A stretch of DNA of 54,787 nucleotides from Eubacterium sp. (GTDB lineage: Bacteria; Bacillota; Clostridia; Lachnospirales; Lachnospiraceae), in contig JAIKXQ010000076.1 in assembly GCA_024684035.1 (NCBI GenBank), forward strand, positions 1 through 54,787. Reading direction: 5' to 3'. The notes beneath the pieces are model-generated. The model saw only the letters and a list, made by a program, of their open reading frames with translations, was not told the DNA's origin and did not search any database. Shown here piece after piece: positions 16,775-24,060 of the stretch (position 1 is the first letter of the stretch; each line of letters begins with the position of its first letter). The position numbers and the translations under genes are program-made.

Positions 16775-18403
16775 ATGGGAAAACCAACAGGTTTTCTGGA
16801 GTATTCCAGAAAAAATAATATAGATGTAGTACCTGCAAAGCGAATCAAAGACTTCAAGGAGTTTCACAAACCTCTGGCAGAAGATGAGCGTATGAAACAG
16901 GCGGCCCGCTGTATGAACTGCGGTGTGCCGCTCTGCCAGTCGGCTCTGAAATTATCCGGGATGGTGACAGGTTGTCCGCTTCACAACCTGATCCCGGAGT
17001 GGAACGATCAGATCTACCACGGCCATTTTGCACAGGCCTTTTCACGTCTGCAGAAGACATCGAACTTCCCGGAGTTTACCGGACGTGTATGCCCAGCACT
17101 CTGTGAGAAAGCCTGCATCAACGGCGAACACTCTGATCCGGTGAGCATTCATGACAACGAGCTTTTCATCATCGAGACTGCGTGGAAAGAGGGAACGATC
17201 AAACCCAGGATTCCGCAGATCCGCAGCGGAAGAAAAGTTGCTGTCATCGGAGCAGGTCCCGCAGGTCTTGCCTGCGCGGATGATCTGAATCACAGAGGTC
17301 ACTCTGTCACCGTCTTTGAGCGTGACGACCGCATCGGCGGACTTCTGATGTACGGAATCCCGAACATGAAGCTGGATAAGAGTGTGATCCTTCGCCGTCA
17401 GAAACTTATGGAGGCAGAGGGCGTTGTCTTCCGTACCGGCGTCAATGTGACCGGCGTTGCAGCTCCGGCTCCTGCATCAGATGCAAAGAATACAAAAGAG
17501 AAAAACATACCGGCAGCCGCTGCACCGAAAACAACATCGGAGATTTCCGCTGCCGAACTCATGAAAGAGTTTGATGCCGTCATTCTCTGCTGTGGAGCAA
17601 AGAAGGCAAGAAGTCTTGCAGGCGCCGATCCCGAGAAGACCGGCGGCATCTATTACGCTGTAGACTTCCTGACATCCACCACAAAGGCACTTCTGGACAA
17701 TGGAATCAAGGGAGGAAGCTGGACAGGCAGTGACGGAAAGAACGATATGAGAAAGACGGAGAATCTGATGAAGGCTTCCGGCTTTATCAGCGCCGCAGGA
17801 AAAAATGTTGTTGTTGTCGGCGGTGGTGACACCGGAAACGACTGTATCGGAACATCCATCCGTCACGGCTGCAAGTCCGTAACGGCATTGGAGATGATGC
17901 CGGCTCCGCCTGTAGAGCGTGCCGCATCCAATCCATGGCCGGAGTGGCCGAAGGTTCAGAAGACGGACTACGGCCATGAGGAAGCAATCCATCTCTTCGG
18001 GCATGATCCGAGAGTTTATGAAACAACCGTCAAAGAGATCCACACGGACAAGAGGGGCAATCTCAAGGAGATCGTCACCGTCAAGGTGAAATTCGGTCCG
18101 GACCGCAAGATGTCCTTCGTGGAGGGATCCGAGAAGACGCTCAAGTGCGAGCTCCTTCTCATCGCCGCAGGCTTTGTGGGCTGCGAGAACTACGTGGCAG
18201 ACGCCTTCGGTGTCAAGCTGAACGCCAGAGGAGTTGTTGCCACAGAAGAAGATGACTACCGCACGAATGTGGAGAAAGTATTCACCGCCGGTGATATGCA
18301 CCGCGGGCAGTCCCTGGTTGTATGGGCCATCACGGAAGGAAAGAAGGCCGCCCGTCAGGTAGATGAGTACCTGATGGGATACACAGCAATCCGGGAGTCA
18401 TAA
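16775..18403 (+). CDS. gltD: Glutamate synthase small subunit, with loop insertions
   Basis: A 542-residue beta subunit that passes electrons from NAD(P)H through FAD to GltB. The N-terminal 4Fe-4S domain has CMNCGVPLC and later CPALCEKAC; the FAD-binding GAGPAGLA and the NAD(P)-binding VGGGDTGND motifs are intact. The protein is about 50-70 residues longer than most GltD. Two extra segments are visible: an Ala/Pro/Lys-rich stretch around residues 229-257, and a polar stretch around 310-335 (GGSWTGSDGKNDMRKTEN). Both lie outside the cofactor motifs and are probably surface loops. The ribosome binding site is AGAGGAG before ATG. Confidence 0.97.
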   Translation: MGKPTGFLEYSRKNNIDVVPAKRIKDFKEFHKPLAEDERMKQAARCMNCGVPLCQSALKLSGMVTGCPLHNLIPEWNDQIYHGHFAQAFSRLQKTSNFPEFTGRVCPALCEKACINGEHSDPVSIHDNELFIIETAWKEGTIKPRIPQIRSGRKVAVIGAGPAGLACADDLNHRGHSVTVFERDDRIGGLLMYGIPNMKLDKSVILRRQKLMEAEGVVFRTGVNVTGVAAPAPASDAKNTKEKNIPAAAAPKTTSEISAAELMKEFDAVILCCGAKKARSLAGADPEKTGGIYYAVDFLTSTTKALLDNGIKGGSWTGSDGKNDMRKTENLMKASGFISAAGKNVVVVGGGDTGNDCIGTSIRHGCKSVTALEMMPAPPVERAASNPWPEWPKVQKTDYGHEEAIHLFGHDPRVYETTVKEIHTDKRGNLKEIVTVKVKFGPDRKMSFVEGSEKTLKCELLLIAAGFVGCENYVADAFGVKLNARGVVATEEDDYRTNVEKVFTAGDMHRGQSLVVWAITEGKKAARQVDEYLMGYTAIRES

Positions 18404-18479
18404 GAGGCGGAATTCGTCGCTTCCACACCATTCGGACAAACGTTGTTTTGTCAAAACACCTTATATACATCATAACAGG

Positions 18480-18513
18480 GCGCCGGGCACAGAATTCTGT
18501 GTCCGGCGCTTTG
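18480..18513 (+). terminator. Terminator behind gltBD
   Basis: GCGCCGGGCACAGA / TCTGTGTCCGGCGC, a 14-bp stem with one G-U pair and a 2-base centre, followed by a short TTTGTGT tract. Confidence 0.75.
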
Positions 18514-18549
18514 TGTGGGGGAACGAACAGGGAGCTGCGCGATTTGCAA

Positions 18550-18577
18550 TTGACTTTTATTTAACAATATATATAAT
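18550..18577 (+). promoter_or_regulatory. Promoter of panC-panS
   Basis: TTGACT (18550-18555), a 16-base spacer and TATAAT (18572-18577), close to consensus. The predicted start is near 18584, giving a leader of about 230 bases. Confidence 0.75.
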
Positions 18578-18594
18578 GAGTTACGGAGATAGTA

Positions 18595-18612
18595 TTTTCC
18601 ACACGTGGAAAA
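18595..18612. promoter_or_regulatory. Perfect palindrome near the panC transcription start (candidate operator)
   Basis: TTTTCCAC-AC-GTGGAAAA is an 18-base dyad beginning about 10 bases downstream of the expected start site. That position suits repression by roadblock. The binding protein is unknown. Confidence 0.5.
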
Positions 18613-18815
18613 CTGTACTCTGTTCACTCGTTGTATAGAATGCGTTTTCTGTTTTTTCAAGCGACACTCATCTGTATCGCAAGCGGTTATTTCCTGAATG
18701 ACAGACGGAACACCGGCGAACAGCATCGAGTCTGTGCTGTATGAGACATACTATCTTCATTGCGATTTTTAACCGCAGTACATCTTCAATGACTACAGGT
18801 AAGGAGAGAAAGCAA

Positions 18816-19658
18816 ATGAAGGCTGTAACAACAGTAAAAGAAGTACGTGAACTTGTAAAAGAATGGAAGAAGCAGGGACTTTCCGTGGGCCTTGTTCCTA
18901 CCATGGGCTATCTTCATGAAGGCCATGCAAGTCTCATCAAACGTGCGCACGAGGAGAACGACAAAGTCGTAGTCTCCGATTTCGTCAACCCGACACAGTT
19001 CGGACCGAATGAGGATCTCGCATCCTATCCGCGCGATTTTGAGAGAGACTGCAAAATCTGTGAAGAGATGGGCGCTGATCTTGTATTCCATCCGGAACCC
19101 ACCGAGATGTATCATGAGCAGCACACCTTCGTAGATATTGATACATTATCTGAAACACTCTGTGGTGTCACCCGCCCGATTCATTTCCGCGGCGTATGCA
19201 CCGTCGTTTCCAAACTTTTCAATATCGTAACACCGGACAGAGCATACTTCGGACAGAAGGATGCGCAGCAGCTTGCGATCATCCGCAAGATGGTTCTGGA
19301 TCTGAACTTCGATATTGAAATTGTCGGATGCCCCATCGTTCGCGAAGAAGATGGTCTGGCAAAATCCTCCAGAAATACCTACCTTTCAACTGAAGAGAGA
19401 CAGGCCGCACTCTGCCTGAGCCGCGCCGTGCGCAAGGGTCAGGAAGTGATCACAAAGGGTGCCGCAAGTGCCGATGTCGTCGCAGCTATGCGTGAAATCA
19501 TTGACGCTGAGCCACTGGCAAAGATCGACTACGTATCTGTAGTTGATGCCCTTGACATGCAGCCCGTAGATACCATCGAGAAAGATGTTCTTGTAGCTAT
19601 GGCCGTATACATCGGCAAGACAAGACTCATTGACAACTTCAGCTTTAACGTAGATTGA
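18816..19658 (+). CDS. panC: Pantothenate synthetase (pantoate-beta-alanine ligase)
   Basis: A 280-residue PanC that condenses pantoate and beta-alanine with ATP in CoA biosynthesis. The HIGH-like motif is PTMGYLHEGH (residues 28-37), FVNPTQF and the GQKDAQQ stretch are typical, and the KMSKS-like segment is KSSRN. The start at 18816 has GGAGAG about 9 bases upstream; the frame is open further 5' but without a ribosome binding site. It overlaps no gene and is followed after 14 bases by a PanS-type transporter. panB and panD are not in this window. Confidence 0.97.
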   Translation: MKAVTTVKEVRELVKEWKKQGLSVGLVPTMGYLHEGHASLIKRAHEENDKVVVSDFVNPTQFGPNEDLASYPRDFERDCKICEEMGADLVFHPEPTEMYHEQHTFVDIDTLSETLCGVTRPIHFRGVCTVVSKLFNIVTPDRAYFGQKDAQQLAIIRKMVLDLNFDIEIVGCPIVREEDGLAKSSRNTYLSTEERQAALCLSRAVRKGQEVITKGAASADVVAAMREIIDAEPLAKIDYVSVVDALDMQPVDTIEKDVLVAMAVYIGKTRLIDNFSFNVD

Positions 19659-19672
19659 TAGGAGAATCATCC

Positions 19673-20641
19673 ATGAAAAAAATAGGTAAAATCGCTACTT
19701 TTCTCAGTACCAATATCGGTCTGATCATCATCATCTGTTCCGCCATCGCCTTCTGGAAACCGGAAACAATTTCCTGGGCGACACAGTACACAACCATCTT
19801 CCTTGGCGTGGCCATGTTCGGAATGGGACTTACGATCAAACCCGCTGACTTCAAGGTAATTCTGCAGCGCCCGAAGGGAATTCTCCTTGGCGCTCTGGCA
19901 CAGTTTACCATCATGCCGCTGGTTGCCTTCTTCCTCTGCAAGGTTCTTCATCTGCCCACAGATATTGCGGTTGGTGTTATCCTCGTGGGATGTTGCCCTG
20001 GTGGAACAGCCAGCAACGTAATTACTTACATCGCCGGCGGTGATGTGGCACTTTCTGTGGGAATGACCATTGTCTCCACACTTCTTGCTCCGATCCTCAC
20101 ACCGGCACTTACCTACGGACTTGCAGGCGCATGGGTAGAAGTATCCTTCCTGGCCATGGTGCTTTCCGTCGTAAAAGTAGTGCTGATCCCGGTAATCATC
20201 GGAATTGTTCTGAATGCCATCTTCTCCAAATGGGTTGAGGCAGTGAAACCGGTACTTCCGCTGATCTCCGTTGTAGCGATCGTTATGATCATCGCGGGAA
20301 TCGTAGCTGTAAACAAAGAGAAACTTCTCACAACCGGTCTGCTTACACTTACCGTTGTCATTCTTCACAACGTCTTCGGTATGGCACTCGGCTTTGTTGT
20401 GGCAAAGGTATTCAAGTTCAACTACGAACAGACCACAGCCATCGCCATCGAGGTGGGTATGCAGAACTCCGGTCTTGCAGTATCTCTGGCTACCGCAAAC
20501 TTCGCGGCAAACCCCCTGGCAACCCTTCCGGGAGCCATTTTCAGTGTATGGCATAACATCGCAGGATCTATTTTTGCCAGTGTGCGCAGACGAAAAAAGA
20601 ACCCGGTGAGCCCCGCTGAGAATGTTGCGGTGGAAGCGTAA
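19673..20641 (+). CDS. panS: PanS-type ketopantoate/pantoate symporter (bile acid:sodium symporter superfamily)
   Basis: A 322-residue, very hydrophobic protein with 9-10 membrane helices of the BASS fold. GCCPGGTASNVITYIAGGDVA is the conserved crossover/sodium-site motif, and VGMQNSGLA the second. The start at 19673 has AGGAGA 8 bases upstream. BASS members differ in substrate (bile acids, pyruvate, ketopantoate). The close downstream position to panC points to ketopantoate or pantoate uptake, as described for Salmonella PanS. The substrate is inferred, not shown. Confidence 0.85.
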   Translation: MKKIGKIATFLSTNIGLIIIICSAIAFWKPETISWATQYTTIFLGVAMFGMGLTIKPADFKVILQRPKGILLGALAQFTIMPLVAFFLCKVLHLPTDIAVGVILVGCCPGGTASNVITYIAGGDVALSVGMTIVSTLLAPILTPALTYGLAGAWVEVSFLAMVLSVVKVVLIPVIIGIVLNAIFSKWVEAVKPVLPLISVVAIVMIIAGIVAVNKEKLLTTGLLTLTVVILHNVFGMALGFVVAKVFKFNYEQTTAIAIEVGMQNSGLAVSLATANFAANPLATLPGAIFSVWHNIAGSIFASVRRRKKNPVSPAENVAVEA

Positions 20642-20666
20642 AAAAATGAAACGCGATCTTTACTTA

Positions 20667-20697
20667 GGAGACTGTCATCTGGCAGTCTTCTTTTTTT
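20667..20697 (+). terminator. Terminator behind panS
   Basis: GGAGACTG / CAGTCTTC (one G-U pair), loop of 8, then a run of seven T residues leading directly into the next promoter. Confidence 0.85.
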
Positions 20698-20698
20698 C

Positions 20699-20740
20699 TT
20701 GACATTTGATGAACATATGATAAACTGTACATATGAACGA
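20699..20740 (+). promoter_or_regulatory. Promoter and candidate ArsR operator
   Basis: TTGACA (20699-20704), 16 bases, TAAACT (20721-20726). Two copies of ACATATGA, each with a CATATG palindrome, overlap the spacer and follow the -10. This is the expected place for autorepression by the ArsR protein encoded next. Confidence 0.6.
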
Positions 20741-20792
20741 GCAATAATTTGTTTACCGGGAATGGAATCCCATGAAATCAGGAGGAAATACC

Positions 20793-21128
20793 ATGAGCAG
20801 TGAGAGAATCTACGATGAGGAGAAAATTGATCATCTGATCCAGAATGTATCAGAAGTGGAGCTCTGTGATCTTGCGGAGTTCTTTAAGGTCTTCGGAGAT
20901 TCCACAAGGATCAAGATTCTGTATGATCTCTTTCAGGGAGAGAAGAATGTAACGGAGATCTGTGAAGATCTGGAGATGAACCAGAGTGCCATTTCCCATC
21001 AGTTGAAGTTGTTACGGACGGCTAAGCTGATCAATGCCCGCAGAGAAGGAAAGACCATGATCTACTCTCTGGCGGATGATCACGTAAAGACAATCATCGC
21101 CATGGGCAAGGAGCACATTGAGGAGTAA
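20793..21128 (+). CDS. ArsR/SmtB-family metal-responsive repressor
   Basis: A 111-residue winged-helix repressor that releases DNA on metal binding. The start at 20793 has AGGAGG 8 bases upstream. The recognition helix is NQSAISHQLKLLRTAKLI. The C-terminal alpha-5 metal site pattern Asp96, His97 ... His108, Glu111 (DDHVKTIIAMGKEHIEE) is typical of zinc-sensing SmtB/CzrA types, and Cys25 in ELCDL could contribute an alpha-3 site as in CadC-like sensors. It is transcribed ahead of a metal-binding protein and a P1B ATPase, so it presumably controls them. Zn or Cd is the best guess. Confidence 0.93.
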   Translation: MSSERIYDEEKIDHLIQNVSEVELCDLAEFFKVFGDSTRIKILYDLFQGEKNVTEICEDLEMNQSAISHQLKLLRTAKLINARREGKTMIYSLADDHVKTIIAMGKEHIEE

Positions 21129-21271
21129 GGAACTTCATTCCTTCGACGAGTCAGTTGTTGTAGAAAAAACAAAGGTAACCGATTGGAAGTTTCCGGGATC
21201 ATTTTTCAAAGCAGGAAGGATCTTATAGGAAACATTCCGTGAAGTATAAAAAGAAAAGAGAGGAACAAACT

Positions 21272-21487
21272 ATGAAAAAGAAATTCAAATGTGAAATCGA
21301 CTGTGCAAACTGTGCTGCAAAGGTGGAGGAGGCAATCCGTAAGATCGATGGTGTGACCGACGCAAAGGTGAACTTCATGCTTCAGAAGTTCACGCTGGAG
21401 GCTGAGGATGACCGCTTCGACGCCATCCTGAAAGAGGCCGTTGAGACAGGAAAGAAGATCGAGCCGGATTTCTCCGTAGAGGTCTGA
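21272..21487 (+). CDS. Stand-alone heavy-metal-associated (HMA) domain protein
   Basis: A 71-residue ferredoxin-like HMA domain. The metal-binding Cys11-Ala-Asn-Cys14 is seen in IDCANCAAKVEEAI; a further Cys7 is close by. The start at 21272 has GAGGAA about 7 bases upstream. It sits between the ArsR gene and the P1B ATPase, which itself lacks an N-terminal HMA domain. It therefore probably serves that pump as a separate metallochaperone or regulatory domain. CANC with acidic residues around it fits Zn/Cd better than Cu, but the metal is not certain. Confidence 0.9.
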   Translation: MKKKFKCEIDCANCAAKVEEAIRKIDGVTDAKVNFMLQKFTLEAEDDRFDAILKEAVETGKKIEPDFSVEV

Positions 21488-21642
21488 TACGATCTTCGGG
21501 TTTCCGGTTTCGTTGTCGGAAGGTTGTGTTCGTATAGGGGCAGGAATGTAAACTATGGTTATCCGTGCAGGAGGCAGTGCACAAAGCCGCTTATTAATTG
21601 GTATATGTGCTGTAAACAGAAGTAGAACAGGAGATGTCCGGA

Positions 21643-23568
21643 ATGACAGATAAACAAAAGAAAAACCTCAGAAATATCATTATTGCCATCGTATTGTTTT
21701 TTGCGATGCTGATTGTAGAAAAACTGGATCTGCTGCCGGGCGTCTTCGGAAACCGGTGGATCAGTCTCGGACTCTATCTGATTCCGTATCTGATCTGCGG
21801 CGCTTCCGTTGTGAAGAAGGCTTTGCTTGGCATTAAGAACCGACAGCCTTTTGACGAGTCCTTTCTGATGACGTTGGCTACCATCGGTGCCTTTGTCACC
21901 GGAGAAAACTCCGAGGCAGTCGCTGTTATGGCGTTTTATCAGGTGGGAGAGTGGTTCCAGAGCTACGCCGTCGGCAAATCCAGAAAGTCCATCAGCAACC
22001 TCATGGACATCGTTCCGGAGTTTGCAAACGTAGAACAGGAGGACGGCAGCGTAGAGACCGTGGATCCGGATGACGTAGAGATCGGTGATGTGCTGATCAT
22101 ACGTGCCGGAGAAAAGATTCCGGTAGACGGAGAGGTGATCTCCGGCGAAAGTATGATCAACACAGCCGCCCTTACAGGTGAGTCCGTGCCACGTACGGTC
22201 CGGAGCGGAGATGTCATCATCAGCGGCTGTATCAACGGCGAGGGACTTCTGAAAGTCCGCGCCACCAAAGAATTCGAGGATTCCACTGTCTCGAAGATTC
22301 TGGAACTTGTGGAGAATGCCTCGGAGAAAAAATCAAAGACCGAGAATTTTATCACCCGTTTTGCCCGGGTCTACACACCCATCGTCGTAATCGCGGCCGC
22401 GGTTCTCGCGCTGGTTCCGTCACTGATTACCGGAGAGTGGATGACCTGGATCTATCGTGCCTGCACTTTCCTGGTAATTTCCTGTCCCTGCGCCCTGGTC
22501 ATCAGTGTGCCTCTGGCCTTCTTCGGAGGTATCGGAGCGGCGTCTTCCAACGGTGTGCTTGTCAAAGGATCCAACTACCTGGAGCTTCTGTCCAGAATCG
22601 ATACCGTGGTCTCTGACAAGACCGGAACCCTGACAGAAGGGGTGTTCAAAGTATCTGCCGTCCTTCCTGCCCAGGGAGTAGAGGAGACAGAGCTACTACG
22701 GAAAGCTGCCCTTGCAGAGGGTATGTCCACACATCCCATTGCAGTTTCCATTCGGGAAGAGCTGTCCAGACAGGTGCCGGACGCGAAGCTGAATATGAAT
22801 CTCGTGACGGATACGGAGAATATCACCGGCAAGGGACTTGTCGCAGTCATCGAGGGGAAAAAGATCCTGGTCGGAAATGGCGTTTTACTTGACGAGGCGG
22901 GGATCAGCTATACTCTCGCTGACGATCCGGCAGCCACAATCGTCTATGTGGCGGAAGAAGACCGTTATCTCGGAGCAATTCTCATCCGGGACAGCGTAAA
23001 GAAAGATGCAAAAGCGGCCATAGCCATGATGAAAAAGGAAGGTGTCCGGAGAGTGATCATGCTCACCGGCGACCGGAAATCTGTGGGCGTTGCGGTTGGA
23101 AAAGAACTTGGTCTTGATCAGGTCTGCGCAGAGCTCCTCCCTCAGGATAAAGTCAGCAGAGTGGAAGGATTCCTTTCGGATCTCGGTGCCTCATCCGCGA
23201 AGGGTGATACAAACGAGAAGCGCGGAAGACTAGCCTTCATTGGTGACGGCATCAACGACGCACCGGTGCTCTCCCGGGCGGATATCGGTATCGCCATGGG
23301 ATCCATGGGTTCTGACGCAGCCATTGAGGCCGCGGATGTAGTCATCATGGATGACGATCTCACAAGGATTCCATCCACCATCCGCATTGCCAGAAAGACC
23401 GTCCGGATCTCCACGCAGAATATCATCTTCGCTCTTACGGTGAAGATCCTGATTCTTCTGCTTGGAGCTCTGGGAATTGCCAACATGTGGGCGGCCGTCT
23501 TCGCTGACGTGGGCGTGGCGGTGATCTGTATACTGAACTCCATGCGGCTGGTTGTTAGAAAAGAATAA
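21643..23568 (+). CDS. P1B-type heavy-metal ATPase (Zn/Cd/Pb exporter type)
   Basis: A 641-residue heavy-metal pump. The actuator TGES (178-181), the transmembrane CPC metal site (Cys281-Pro-Cys283), the phosphorylated Asp325 in DKTGT and the GDGINDAP hinge are all present. The CPC motif followed by VISVPLAF and the absence of Cu-type HP motif context favour the Zn/Cd/Pb group. No N-terminal HMA domain exists; the HMA domain is a separate gene just upstream. The start at 21643 is chosen because AGGAG lies 10 bases upstream; the ATG at 21634 is too close to it. A terminator follows directly. Confidence 0.95.
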   Translation: MTDKQKKNLRNIIIAIVLFFAMLIVEKLDLLPGVFGNRWISLGLYLIPYLICGASVVKKALLGIKNRQPFDESFLMTLATIGAFVTGENSEAVAVMAFYQVGEWFQSYAVGKSRKSISNLMDIVPEFANVEQEDGSVETVDPDDVEIGDVLIIRAGEKIPVDGEVISGESMINTAALTGESVPRTVRSGDVIISGCINGEGLLKVRATKEFEDSTVSKILELVENASEKKSKTENFITRFARVYTPIVVIAAAVLALVPSLITGEWMTWIYRACTFLVISCPCALVISVPLAFFGGIGAASSNGVLVKGSNYLELLSRIDTVVSDKTGTLTEGVFKVSAVLPAQGVEETELLRKAALAEGMSTHPIAVSIREELSRQVPDAKLNMNLVTDTENITGKGLVAVIEGKKILVGNGVLLDEAGISYTLADDPAATIVYVAEEDRYLGAILIRDSVKKDAKAAIAMMKKEGVRRVIMLTGDRKSVGVAVGKELGLDQVCAELLPQDKVSRVEGFLSDLGASSAKGDTNEKRGRLAFIGDGINDAPVLSRADIGIAMGSMGSDAAIEAADVVIMDDDLTRIPSTIRIARKTVRISTQNIIFALTVKILILLLGALGIANMWAAVFADVGVAVICILNSMRLVVRKE

Positions 23569-23574
23569 GTTTTC

Positions 23575-23614
23575 AAGAGATCTCAGACTGATACAGTTTT
23601 GGGATCTCTTTTTT
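23575..23614 (+). terminator. Terminator behind the metal-resistance genes
   Basis: AAGAGATC / GATCTCTT, perfect 8-bp arms with a 20-base loop, running into TTTTTT. Confidence 0.75.
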
Positions 23615-23620
23615 GATGGT

Positions 23621-23675
23621 ATAGGAAATTGCTTCGCATTCCCTATGAGACAAAACGCTCCGCTTAGATGCGCAG
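23621..23675. repeat. Dispersed palindromic repeat, copy 2
   Basis: ATAGGAAATTGC-TTC-GCATTCCCTAT, then GAGACAAAACGCTCCGC. The outer left flank (GATGGT) matches copy 3, while the outer right flank (GAGAC) matches copy 1, so the outer stem does not pair here. It lies directly behind a terminator. Confidence 0.75.
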
Positions 23676-23758
23676 CTCGTAAAAACTAACAAATCCAGTT
23701 ATCTCCATAAAAAAAAACAAAACAATTGAAAATTTTTGAAAAATATGTAAATGGCTTG

Positions 23759-23787
23759 TTTTCATTATAAAAGTATCATTGTATAAT
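23759..23787 (+). promoter_or_regulatory. Promoter upstream of the large cluster
   Basis: TTTTCA (23759-23764), 17 bases, TATAAT (23782-23787), in a strongly A+T-rich context. It is the only good + strand promoter found before the 24-53 kb gene run. Confidence 0.55.
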
Positions 23788-23868
23788 AATTTTTGTAAAA
23801 ATATCATAAGAATTAATACGTGTGACAAAGACGTGTTTTCGTTTATCGTAAACGTGAGGTTAAAGGGT

Positions 23869-23970
23869 ATGAATGGATCAGGAACAGTCTCTACATCCCA
23901 GCACCGCAATGCACTTTTACGGAATGACTGCGTATCTTTTTGGGTCACACACGAAATGACCGCCAGATAG
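23869..23970 (+). CDS. Possible 33-residue leader peptide
   Basis: An ATG with GAGG 9 bases upstream opens a 33-codon frame (begins MNGSGTVSTSQHRN, ends VTHEMTAR). Its stop codon lies inside the 5' arm region of the following terminator hairpin. That arrangement is typical of leader peptides, but it could also be chance coding within a small RNA. The composition gives no obvious amino-acid run for classical attenuation. Confidence 0.35.
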   Translation: MNGSGTVSTSQHRNALLRNDCVSFWVTHEMTAR

Positions 23971-24004
23971 TGGAATGATGAATCCACTGTCCGGCGGTTC
24001 TTTA
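23959..24004 (+). terminator. Terminator or attenuator before the large cluster
   Basis: ACCGCC / GGCGGT outer arms and TAGTGGA / TCCACTG inner arms, then TTCTTTAT. It lies between the only clear promoter and the first gene of the cluster, so readthrough or a second promoter is needed for cluster expression. Confidence 0.65.
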
Positions 24005-24060
24005 TGCGCAAAAATCAGGAAACAAAGGAAGCAGGGATCCCTGGATAAGGAGGAAATCAG

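Larger units (their letters stand above)
18404..18815. other. gltD-panC intergenic region (412 bases)
   Basis: It holds the gltBD terminator (18480-18513), a strong + strand promoter (18550-18577), an 18-base perfect palindrome just downstream (18595-18612), and then an untranslated leader of about 200 bases with no recognisable riboswitch. No gene is seen. Confidence 0.6.
23569..24060. other. Intergenic region before the large gene cluster (492 bases)
   Basis: It contains the P1B ATPase terminator (23575-23614), palindromic repeat copy 2 (from 23621), an A+T-rich promoter (23759-23787), a small hairpin CGTTTA/TAAACG (23840-23854), a possible 33-codon ORF (23869-23970), a terminator (23959-24004), and the strong ribosome binding site of the STAS-kinase gene. 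Confidence 0.6.
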
